Source of the DNA: Geobacter sp.
GTDB lineage: Bacteria > Desulfobacterota > Desulfuromonadia > Geobacterales > DSM-12255
DNA length: 64,000 bases
Direction: 5' to 3'
Assembly: GCA_009886125.1 (NCBI GenBank)
Contig: VFJK01000045.1
Span: 1 to 64,000, forward strand
Below the pieces are notes generated by a model. That model was not told the origin of the DNA. It ran no database searches and saw only the letters and a list, made by a program, of their open reading frames with translations. Within the stretch, counting starts at the first letter, position 1. The number at the start of each line of letters is the position of its first letter. Below are positions 33,791-41,726 of this stretch, piece by piece. The translations under genes were made by a program, and so were the position numbers.

Positions 33791-34975
33791 ATGAGCAGAT
33801 TCGAGACGATCAAGGTAGGCGACCGGGCGGAGTTAACCCATGTGATTACGGCCGCTGACGTGGAAAAGTTTGTCGACCTCACCGGGGATGATAACAAGAT
33901 CCACGTGGACAGTCGGTTTGCCGGCACCACCCCGTTCAAGAAACCGGTAGTCCACGGCATGCTCGGGGCTTCTTTCATATCCACGATCATCGGCACCAAG
34001 CTGCCGGGGGACGGTGCCCTCTGGTTCTCCCAGAGCCTGGAATTCATCATGCCGGTACGGGTCGGCGATGAGATCACTGTGGTGGCAGAGGTAAAGAACA
34101 AGTTCGAACGGGAACGGATCATCGAACTGCAGACCGATATTTTTAACCAGAACCGGCAGAGGGTCACCACCGGCACCGCCAAAGTGAAGATCGTTGAACA
34201 GCTGGTGGAAGAACCGGCAGAATCTCTGGAATCGCTCAAAGTTGCCCTGGTTGTCGGTGCGACGGGGGGGATCGGCCGGGCAGTGGCGACCAGGCTGGCG
34301 GAGGACGGCTTTGCCGTGGCCCTGCACTATCATTCCGGCAGGGAGGCTGCCGCGGAGCTGCAGCGGTCCATCAGCAATAATGGCCAGACGTGTGCCACGT
34401 TTCAGGCCGACATCGTCAACCCGGAGAGCGTGCAGGCGATGGTCGACGCCGTTGTCAGAAAGTTCGGAGGGGTATCGGTGGCGGTCAACTGCGCCACCGT
34501 CAAAGTAGCGAACTGCAAGTTTTCCCAGCTCGACTGGAAGGATATGCAATCCCACTTGGACGTGAACATCAAGGGGGCTTTCTCCCTGTCCAGGGCTGTG
34601 GTGCCGGTCATGCAGGCTCGGCGCTACGGCAGGATCATCAACCTGACGACCCAGTATACCGAAAGCACGCCACCGGCTGAACTCCTCCCCTATGTGACCG
34701 CCAAGGCCGCACTGGCCGGTTTTTCCCGCGCACTTGCCGTGGAGCTTGCCCCGGCGGGGATCACGGTAAACATGGTTTCGCCGGGGATGACGGACACTGA
34801 TCTTATTGCCGACGTGCCGGAAAAGACCAGGCTGATGACCGCTGCCAAGACCCCCCTGCGCCGGCTGGCAAAGCCGCGGGATGTGGCCGGGGCGGTCAGC
34901 TATCTTGCCTCGGAGGATGCCGGTTTCATCACCGGCGAAACGATCCGGGTCAATGGCGGACAGGTAATGCTATGA
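33791..34975 (+). CDS. MaoC-type dehydratase fused to a short-chain reductase
   Basis: A 394-residue two-domain protein. Residues 1-138 are an (R)-hydratase/MaoC hot-dog domain with the catalytic pair in TGDDNKIHVD (Asp33, His38) and VVHGML. Residues about 148-394 are an SDR with VGATGGIGRAV and YVTAK (YxxxK). The position of the catalytic Ser reads NLTTQYT, so Thr may replace Ser. One polypeptide could therefore reduce a 3-oxoacyl-ACP and dehydrate the product, or hydrate an enoyl-ACP. RBS CGGAGGG precedes ATG 33791. It overlaps the FkbH gene by four bases. Confidence 0.9.
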   Translation: MSRFETIKVGDRAELTHVITAADVEKFVDLTGDDNKIHVDSRFAGTTPFKKPVVHGMLGASFISTIIGTKLPGDGALWFSQSLEFIMPVRVGDEITVVAEVKNKFERERIIELQTDIFNQNRQRVTTGTAKVKIVEQLVEEPAESLESLKVALVVGATGGIGRAVATRLAEDGFAVALHYHSGREAAAELQRSISNNGQTCATFQADIVNPESVQAMVDAVVRKFGGVSVAVNCATVKVANCKFSQLDWKDMQSHLDVNIKGAFSLSRAVVPVMQARRYGRIINLTTQYTESTPPAELLPYVTAKAALAGFSRALAVELAPAGITVNMVSPGMTDTDLIADVPEKTRLMTAAKTPLRRLAKPRDVAGAVSYLASEDAGFITGETIRVNGGQVML

Positions 34976-36747
34976 CCTCCTTCGTGAGCAGCCATACCCG
35001 GGCCTGCTCCCTTCCCCTCTCCGAACTGCTCGACGGAGTGTCGAAGTTGGAGAAGGAAGGGAGCGACAGCGCCGTGCGAATCTGCTTCCTGCGCAACATC
35101 ACGGTGGAAGGGGTAGAGCCGTTTCTCAAGTTCCACTGCCTCACGGCGGGGATTCGCCCCGGGATCATCTTCGGCAACTACGATATGGTGCTGCAGGAGA
35201 TCATGGACGAAAGCTCTCCGCTCCACCACAACCCTCCCGATATGGTCGTCCTCTCCCTCGTCATGGAGCAGCTTGATCCCGGGTACCGCAGCTGCGGCTG
35301 GCAGGGTGACCGGGTTATTAATGAGCTGGAGTCGCTCTTTGAACTCCTTGCTGGCCGTACCGATGCGCTGCTGATGGTCAATACCTTTATCCCGCCTTTC
35401 GACGGCGAGTTCGGGGTGACCGGACATGACTGGAACACGGATACGAGTGGCGAAATCTCTCGGGTCAACCGGGCGATCAGGGCGTATGTTGCGGCCCATC
35501 GTTCCCGGTTCATGCTGGCCGACTGGGAACGGATCGCCCGCCTCCACGGCGAAGACGGCTGCATGGATTACCGTTTCTGGTACATGTCCAAGGCCCCCTT
35601 CAAAAAACAGTTTCTCAACTCCTACGCCTGGGATATCGCCCGGAGCGTCAAGGCCCTGAAGGGGAAGGCCAAGAAGTGCCTCGTGCTGGACTGCGACAAC
35701 ACCCTTTGGGGAGGGGTGGTTGGTGAAGACGGGCTGCAGGGGATTGCCCTCGACCGGAACAGCTATCCGGGGAATATCTTCCACGAATTCCAGCGGACGG
35801 TGCTGACCCTCCACGAACGGGGGGTGCTCATTGTCCTTTGCAGCAAGAACAATGAGGAGGATGTGTGGGAGGTGTTGGACCGACATCCCCATTCGCTCCT
35901 GAAGCGCGAGCATCTCTCCGCCTGGCGGATCAACTGGAATGACAAGGCGACCAACTTCCGGGAGCTGGCCGACAAACTGAATCTGGGGCTGGACAGCTTC
36001 GTCTTTGTTGACGATAACCCCACCGAATGCGATCTGGTGGCGACGACCCTGCCGGACGTCACGGTGATTCGGGTGCCGGACAAGCTTTATCTCTACCCCA
36101 GGCTGCTCCTCAAGGACGGCCTGTTCGACACGCTGAACGTCAGCGGAGAAGACCGGCAGCGGGCACGGATGTACCAGACCGAGGCTCAGCGCAAGGATGC
36201 GGCCCGGCAGTACGATTCCATCGATCAGTACCTCTCCTCCCTGGCGCTGGTAGCGACCATTCACCCCGCGACGTCGGGGGAGGTGGCGCGCATCGCCCAG
36301 TTGACCCAGAAGACCAACCAGTTTAACCTGACGACGCGCCGCTATGCCGAAGGGGAGATTGCCCGGTTTCTCTCCCGGGAGGACCATGGAGTCTTTTCCC
36401 TGAAGGTGACGGACAAGTTCGGTGATTCGGGCCTCACCGGGGTGCTCATCGCTGTCCGGGAGGGGAGCGTTGGCCGCATCGATTCGCTGCTGCTGAGCTG
36501 CCGTATCCTTGGGAGGAACCTGGAGACGGTATTCCTGCACCACTGTCTGGCCCTGCTGGAAGCGGCCTGGGGGGTGAAGGAGTGGTGCGGCGAATATCTG
36601 CCGACCAGGAAGAACAGGCAGGTTGAGGATTTTTACGACAGGATGGGATTTGCCGTGACGGCAGAGAGCGAGGCCGGCAAGATGTATCAGTTGCCGGTGA
36701 CGCGACGGGAATCTCCCGACATTACCTATATAACCATCGAGGAGTAG
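34972..36747 (+). CDS. FkbH-like HAD-IIIC protein
   Basis: A 591-residue protein of three parts: an N-terminal SGNH-like region (about 30-225), a HAD domain with DCDNTLWGGVVGEDG (Asp240, Asp242), CSKNNEED and FVDDNPTE, and a C-terminal GNAT-like region ending LPTRKNRQVEDFYDRMGF. FkbH and relatives take 1,3-bisphosphoglycerate, remove a phosphate and load the glyceryl unit on an ACP as a polyketide starter or extender. An ACP and a KAS III are encoded next to it, so a glycerate-derived acyl unit is plausible. The strongest alternative is an FkbH-type amino- or hydroxy-acyl loader of other specificity. Confidence 0.9.
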   Translation: MTSFVSSHTRACSLPLSELLDGVSKLEKEGSDSAVRICFLRNITVEGVEPFLKFHCLTAGIRPGIIFGNYDMVLQEIMDESSPLHHNPPDMVVLSLVMEQLDPGYRSCGWQGDRVINELESLFELLAGRTDALLMVNTFIPPFDGEFGVTGHDWNTDTSGEISRVNRAIRAYVAAHRSRFMLADWERIARLHGEDGCMDYRFWYMSKAPFKKQFLNSYAWDIARSVKALKGKAKKCLVLDCDNTLWGGVVGEDGLQGIALDRNSYPGNIFHEFQRTVLTLHERGVLIVLCSKNNEEDVWEVLDRHPHSLLKREHLSAWRINWNDKATNFRELADKLNLGLDSFVFVDDNPTECDLVATTLPDVTVIRVPDKLYLYPRLLLKDGLFDTLNVSGEDRQRARMYQTEAQRKDAARQYDSIDQYLSSLALVATIHPATSGEVARIAQLTQKTNQFNLTTRRYAEGEIARFLSREDHGVFSLKVTDKFGDSGLTGVLIAVREGSVGRIDSLLLSCRILGRNLETVFLHHCLALLEAAWGVKEWCGEYLPTRKNRQVEDFYDRMGFAVTAESEAGKMYQLPVTRRESPDITYITIEE

Positions 36748-36751
36748 TGGA

Positions 36752-36988
36752 ATGGAAGCGAACAGACTCAAGCAGGTTATGGCCAGAATATTCGGTGTCG
36801 ACGTGTCGGCCATCGGGGATGATGCCTCCCCCGATACCATTGAAAACTGGGATTCTCTGCGGCACATGAATCTGGTGCTTGCCCTGGAGGAGGAGTTCGG
36901 CATCGAGTTGACCGACGACCAGACCGTGGAGATCATGAGTTACCCTCTCATCAAAATCGTGCTGAGTGAACACGGGATCGAGATCTAG
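36752..36988 (+). CDS. Acyl carrier protein (ACP 2)
   Basis: A 78-residue carrier of standard size with the 4'-phosphopantetheine site Ser35 in NWDSLRHMNLVLALEEEFGIEL. It lies four bases after the FkbH gene and nine bases before the AMP-forming ligase. Such carriers are the usual partners of FkbH proteins and of stand-alone ligases. Two distinct ACPs in one cassette suggest one serves loading and the other elongation. Confidence 0.93.
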   Translation: MEANRLKQVMARIFGVDVSAIGDDASPDTIENWDSLRHMNLVLALEEEFGIELTDDQTVEIMSYPLIKIVLSEHGIEI

Positions 36989-36997
36989 GGGGTCGGG

Positions 36998-38353
36998 ATG
37001 CAGGCTATCGAGACAATCATCGGCCGGATGGCTGCCAAGGGGGATGTCCCGGCCCTGTTCTGGAACGACCGGGAATACAGCTACGCCGAGTTCATGGCGT
37101 TGGTCGCTGTCTGGCGTGACAGGCTCGCCGCCGACGGTATCGGTCAAGGCACGGTCTGCGGATTTCTCGGGGAGTATTCCCCCCAGGTATGCGCGCTGAT
37201 CTTTGCCCTGATGCAGTCCAAGGCGATTCTTGTGCCGTTCACTGCAGCAATCGGCAATGAACTGCCCGAGTTCATGGAGATAGCCGGAGTGGAATATCTC
37301 TTCAGGTTTGACTCAGCGGATGACTGGACTCTGGAATATTTTGAAAATAGCCAGAATAATGAACTGATTGTGTCGTTTCTGGCGCGGGGAGTTCCTGGGC
37401 TGGTCGTCTTTACCTCCGGTTCTACCGGCAAGCCCAAGGGGATACTGCAGGACTGCGAGCGGGTGATGAAGAAATTCGTGCTTGAAAGAGAGTCGTGGAG
37501 AACCCTCCTTTTCCTGATGCTCGATCACTTCGGCGGATTCAATACGCTTCTTTCGACTTTTGCTTATGGGGGTACTGCCGTTTGTCTGCCGGAAAGAAGT
37601 CAGGAGACCGTCTGCAGGGTCATTGAAAAGTCCCGGGCAACACTTCTGCCGACAACCCCTACCTTTATCAACCTGCTGATCGCTTCGCGCTGTTACCAGA
37701 ATTACGACCTTTCCTCGATCCGTCTTATTACCTATGGTACGGAGGTCATGCCTGCTACCACACTGCATAAATTGCGGGATATCTTCCCCAATGCCCGGGT
37801 AAAGCAGACGTACGGCCTGTCTGAACTCGGAGTTCTCCGGTCGAAGTCCGAGAGTGATGATTCTGTCTGGGTGAAGATTGGCGGTGCAGGATTTGAAGTC
37901 AAGATTGTCGATAATATTCTTTGGATCCGTTCCGAGGCCAACATGGTCGGCTACCTGAATGCGCCGTCACCTTTTGATGTGGATGGCTGGATGTGTACTG
38001 GTGATCAGGTTGAACTGAACGGTGAATACATGCGGATTCTCGGGCGCAAGTCCGAGATGATCAACGTCGGCGGGCAGAAGGTCTTTCCAGCCGAGGTGGA
38101 GGCGGTGCTTCTTGAGGCGGAAAATATCCGGGATGCCAGTGTTGTTGGTGTCATCCATCCCGTCATGGGGCACATAGTTACTGCGCGGGTATCTCTGCAT
38201 ACAGCTGAAGAGCAGCGAGGTCTGGTCGAGCGGTTGCGGAAACACTGCATGGAGCGGATGGCCAAGTACAAGGTACCGGTGCGTTTTACCGTTGTTGCGG
38301 AATCTGATCAGCGGACGGCCAGATTCAAGAAGTCACGTCAGGTCGATGGGTAG
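36998..38353 (+). CDS. AMP-forming acyl-CoA/acyl-ACP ligase (ANL family)
   Basis: A 451-residue adenylating enzyme: P-loop FTSGSTGKPKG, LPTTPTFINLL, YGLSELG, the hinge motif TGDQVELNGEYMRILGRKSEMINVGGQK, and a C-terminal catalytic Lys in RFKKSRQ. It would activate a carboxylate with ATP and load it on CoA or the adjacent ACP. It is shorter than typical acyl-CoA ligases (about 520-550), as is common for carrier-specific ligases. It follows ACP 2 after nine bases. Confidence 0.92.
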   Translation: MQAIETIIGRMAAKGDVPALFWNDREYSYAEFMALVAVWRDRLAADGIGQGTVCGFLGEYSPQVCALIFALMQSKAILVPFTAAIGNELPEFMEIAGVEYLFRFDSADDWTLEYFENSQNNELIVSFLARGVPGLVVFTSGSTGKPKGILQDCERVMKKFVLERESWRTLLFLMLDHFGGFNTLLSTFAYGGTAVCLPERSQETVCRVIEKSRATLLPTTPTFINLLIASRCYQNYDLSSIRLITYGTEVMPATTLHKLRDIFPNARVKQTYGLSELGVLRSKSESDDSVWVKIGGAGFEVKIVDNILWIRSEANMVGYLNAPSPFDVDGWMCTGDQVELNGEYMRILGRKSEMINVGGQKVFPAEVEAVLLEAENIRDASVVGVIHPVMGHIVTARVSLHTAEEQRGLVERLRKHCMERMAKYKVPVRFTVVAESDQRTARFKKSRQVDG

Positions 38354-38387
38354 TAGAGAGCTTATTTTGGGAGTTTGGCGGTGATAT

Positions 38388-39272
38388 ATGGCAAAGATTG
38401 AGAAAGCAACTCTAGATATGTTTGAGGATGTCTGTGAGCTGTTTGTTGGAGAGATGTCTCCTGAAGAGCGCGTTGCGGCAGTAAATAGATTTTACCGTCC
38501 CATTTTCGATTACAAGTGGCCACGGGATGAGGAACACTGTGGCCATGTTCTGGTTGATAATGGGAAGGTTGTCGGCTTTGTCGGGTCATTCTTCGTGCAG
38601 AGGCCTGTCAATGGCAAGATAGAAAGATTTGCTAATCTGACTACATGGAAAGTCAAGGAGGCGTACCGAAGTGAAAGCATTTTTCTGTTGATGCAGTTTC
38701 TCCGCCAAAAAGACCTTACCGTTACCGGGCGGACTGCCGCCAAGGAAATCTTTGCCATTCAAGAAAAACTCGGCTTTAAGAACCTCGACTCAACTATCAA
38801 AATTGTGCCAACGTTTATTGGGACTTTGAAACGTAATAACGGCATCTCTTCCTGCTGCGACCCCAAGGAACTCGAAAACAGGCTCAATGACTCGGATCTT
38901 CAGCTGTATCAGGACCATAAAGAATACAAGTGCAGACATATGCTGGTTTATGGGAATGGTTCGTACTGTTACATCGTCTATTCTCCAGTTCAGAAAAGGC
39001 ATGTCAGAATGGCGCATATTCATTACGTCAGCAATCTGGCGGTCTTCTTGGAGAACCTCTCCTTGGTCAAGAGTAGACTGCTAATCCACGACAGGATTCC
39101 GTTTCTCTGGATTGAGGAGCGGTTTTTGCGGGGACGAGAAGTGCCTTTTGCCTTCGAATATAAGTCCCGCTTTACGCATCTATATAAAAGCAATACGCTG
39201 GCACGAGAAGATATTGATAACCTTTATACGGAACTGATAATTTTCAACACACTTGAAAACAGGTTTTATTGA
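38388..39272 (+). CDS. GNAT-like acyltransferase
   Basis: A 294-residue protein whose first 150 residues look like a GNAT fold (HVLVDNGKVVGFVGSFFV, then a WKVKEAYRSESIFLLMQFLRQ acyl-carrier-binding region and FAIQEKLGFKNL). The rest is not recognised and may be a second, degenerate GNAT-like domain. It would be the natural enzyme to pass the acyl group made by the cassette onto an amino sugar. That link is inferred from position alone (34 bases after the ligase). Confidence 0.6.
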   Translation: MAKIEKATLDMFEDVCELFVGEMSPEERVAAVNRFYRPIFDYKWPRDEEHCGHVLVDNGKVVGFVGSFFVQRPVNGKIERFANLTTWKVKEAYRSESIFLLMQFLRQKDLTVTGRTAAKEIFAIQEKLGFKNLDSTIKIVPTFIGTLKRNNGISSCCDPKELENRLNDSDLQLYQDHKEYKCRHMLVYGNGSYCYIVYSPVQKRHVRMAHIHYVSNLAVFLENLSLVKSRLLIHDRIPFLWIEERFLRGREVPFAFEYKSRFTHLYKSNTLAREDIDNLYTELIIFNTLENRFY

Positions 39273-39279
39273 GTTCTGA

Positions 39280-40263
39280 ATGGAATTGATTAATAAATTC
39301 AGAGAGCTCGGCTATCGGATCCGCACCCAACTGGTGCCGGGCAGAGGCTCAGTTAACGGCATGATACTCATGTTCCACCGGGTGGTGGAAGAGTTGGGCG
39401 AATATCGCCATCCTCAGCTCGCACAACTGCATGTAACGACACGACACCTGGAACACCTGATTGTAGGTTTACGGGAGCAGGGGTATGAAATCATCTCGCT
39501 TGACGGGCTCTGCCACAAACTGAACGGTAACCAGAAAAAAGCCAAGTTTGTGGTGTTTACTTTTGACGATGCTTATCGTGACACGTACGAGCTGGCGTAC
39601 CCTATCTTCAGGAAACACGCTGCTCCTTTTACGGTGTACGTGCCGACAGCAGTACCTGATAACAACTTCATCTGGTGGTACTACATGCTTGATGATCTGG
39701 TTTATCGCAATGAGTCATTAGACATTTTGACAATGCAGGATTCGCATCATTTTGAAGTACGAACGGAAGAGCAGAAGCGCCATGCCTACAAGGCCATTGA
39801 AAATCTGATAAACAGCATTGATCCGAATCACCGCCGAGATGAGCTGGCAAGGATGTTCGCCCGTTATGGGCTGAACGCCCGTGAATATGATCGCAAGCTG
39901 TCAATGAGCTGGGCGCAGCTTGGAGAGCTGAGCAGCTCCGGATTTGTTACTATTGGTGGGCATACGGTGAACCACTATAATCTGGCGCACATGACTTTGA
40001 AAGAGGCAACAAACGAAATAATACTGGGGAAAAAGAGACTAGAAGAAAAGCTTGACGTTGCGGTCGATCATTTTTCTTATCCGTTCGGAAGCAAGTCGGC
40101 TGCCCACTTTAGAGAGTTTGATCTGGCCAGAAGTCTTGGTTATAAAACATGCACGACCTCCAGGCCGGGATACATAACGCAAGGCCATTGTCACTATACT
40201 GAACGATTACCTAGAATCATGGTCAACATGCAGCAGACTTTGCAGGGGCTCGCTGGTAATTGA
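39280..40263 (+). CDS. Polysaccharide deacetylase (NodB-type)
   Basis: A 327-residue carbohydrate esterase 4 protein with motif 1 TFDDAYRDT (metal and base Asp), motif 2 GGHTVNHYNL (HxxxH) and a FSYPFGSKSAAHF motif 3. It removes N- or O-acetyl groups from sugars. No signal peptide is evident, so it may act on a cytoplasmic sugar intermediate. Following a GNAT gene, an attractive sequence is deacetylation of a sugar and re-acylation with the cassette product. It starts seven bases after the GNAT stop codon. Confidence 0.9.
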   Translation: MELINKFRELGYRIRTQLVPGRGSVNGMILMFHRVVEELGEYRHPQLAQLHVTTRHLEHLIVGLREQGYEIISLDGLCHKLNGNQKKAKFVVFTFDDAYRDTYELAYPIFRKHAAPFTVYVPTAVPDNNFIWWYYMLDDLVYRNESLDILTMQDSHHFEVRTEEQKRHAYKAIENLINSIDPNHRRDELARMFARYGLNAREYDRKLSMSWAQLGELSSSGFVTIGGHTVNHYNLAHMTLKEATNEIILGKKRLEEKLDVAVDHFSYPFGSKSAAHFREFDLARSLGYKTCTTSRPGYITQGHCHYTERLPRIMVNMQQTLQGLAGN

Positions 40264-40324
40264 CGGACGCAAAGCTAATGGCGCCGGACCGGATAGAAAT
40301 GCAGAAGAACGTTAAAAGGTGAAC

Positions 40325-41680
40325 ATGAAAGTACTAATAATTAATCCTCCGGGAACCGATCAGTCAGGGTTCATCAGCCCGTCTCCGGGGTTGCTTTATA
40401 TTGCCGGCAATCTTATCAAGAATTCTGTTGATGTGCAATTTGTCGATGGCTGTCTCGATGGTTTGCCTGCAATCATCAAGGCTCTGGAAGATAGTCGTCC
40501 CGAACTTGTCGGGATACCCTGTCTGACCTATTACCGTCACAGGTCAATCGAGGTTGCGCAGCTGATTAAGCAGATTGATCCGCAGATCAAGGTTGCTTTC
40601 GGCGGAGCTCACGCATCGATAATGTATGAACAGCTGCTGTCCAACTATCCCTGCATTGATTACATTGTCATAGGCGAAGGAGAGGTGACATTTCTCGATC
40701 TCGCTCAGGGTAAAGAGATTGCGGATATCGATGGTCTGGCGTATCGGCATGACGGTGCCGTCGTAAAAAACAAACCAAGGCATTACGTTGAGAATCTTGA
40801 TGATCTGCCGTTTCCTGCCTGGCATCTTATAGATTTTAAGAGATATCCTGCGTGGGGACGGGGAATCAAAAACGGTATAAATATTGGCAGGGTGCCACGA
40901 GTTCCGGTTGTCTTCTCAAGGGGGTGCAAGGGGCACTGTGATTTTTGTTCCAGCTGGTGGCTGTGGCGTGGTTACCGCCATCGCAGCCCAGGGAACATGG
41001 CCGATGAAATTGAGATGCTCTATCATCGCTCTGGGATGCGGCATTTCTGTTTTGTAGATGATGCAATGTCGGTAGATATGCAGGCAACCATGGATCTTTG
41101 CGACGAAATTGTTTGCCGGAAGCTTAATATAGCCTTCAGCATAACAACGAGGACTGATTGTGTAGATGAGTTGTTACTCAAGAAGCTCAAGGCTGCGGGT
41201 TGTTATCAGATAGCATTCGGTATTGAAACCGGTTCGCCGGAGTTGCTCACCAGGATATTCAAGGAAAGTAGTGTTGAAATCTCTGAAAGGGCAATCCTTA
41301 TGGCCAAGGCAGCAGGAATTCAGGTTACGGCATTAATCATGGTCGGGAATATCGGAGAGACATACGAGACCATTAATGACACGCTGAATTTTTTGAAAAG
41401 AACACAGCCGGACGATCTTGGAAGCGGTATCGGACTGTATATTATGCCAGGTACCAAGCTGTATCAGGAGTGTAAGCGAAAAGGAGTTATTGCCGATGAT
41501 TTCTGGCTTTCTGAAGAGCCATTCCGTATTTATACAGAGGAACATTCACAAGAGGAATTATCAAAAATGTTCCGTCAGATAGCCAATTATTTGCCCGTAT
41601 CCAAAAAAATCATTGGTCGTCTCAAACGGCTTTTCGAGAAATACGTTCTGTTTTCAAGCTCAGACCCATTTTTTAAGTAG
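40325..41680 (+). CDS. B12-binding radical SAM protein
   Basis: A 451-residue enzyme: N-terminal cobalamin-binding domain (about 1-140; VLIINPPGTDQSGFISPSPG, VAFGGAHASIM, YIVIGEGEVTF), then the radical SAM barrel with CX3CX2C (RGCKGHCDFCSSWW) at about residue 200. The family (BchE-like) carries out C- or P-methylations and ring closures. Within a glycan locus a C-methylation of a sugar or of the acyl group is possible, but the substrate is unknown. I chose ATG 40325 with AAAAGGTG before it; GTG 40319 is the longer option. Confidence 0.88.
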   Translation: MKVLIINPPGTDQSGFISPSPGLLYIAGNLIKNSVDVQFVDGCLDGLPAIIKALEDSRPELVGIPCLTYYRHRSIEVAQLIKQIDPQIKVAFGGAHASIMYEQLLSNYPCIDYIVIGEGEVTFLDLAQGKEIADIDGLAYRHDGAVVKNKPRHYVENLDDLPFPAWHLIDFKRYPAWGRGIKNGINIGRVPRVPVVFSRGCKGHCDFCSSWWLWRGYRHRSPGNMADEIEMLYHRSGMRHFCFVDDAMSVDMQATMDLCDEIVCRKLNIAFSITTRTDCVDELLLKKLKAAGCYQIAFGIETGSPELLTRIFKESSVEISERAILMAKAAGIQVTALIMVGNIGETYETINDTLNFLKRTQPDDLGSGIGLYIMPGTKLYQECKRKGVIADDFWLSEEPFRIYTEEHSQEELSKMFRQIANYLPVSKKIIGRLKRLFEKYVLFSSSDPFFK

Positions 41681-41726
41681 GAAGTAATGGGAGTCCTCCG
41701 GGGCATCAATTAAAAAGAGGTCGCAT

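Noticed and set aside
34900..36936. Long open frame (678 codons) on the minus strand
   Set aside because: It lies exactly opposite fkbH and ACP 2, whose catalytic motifs are clear on the plus strand. The minus frame has no recognisable domain and is a by-product of GC-rich codon use.
31012..38353. Housekeeping fatty-acid synthesis cluster
   Set aside because: No fabD, fabF, fabI, plsX or acc gene is present, and FkbH, an ANL ligase and a glycan context are not part of general fatty-acid synthesis.
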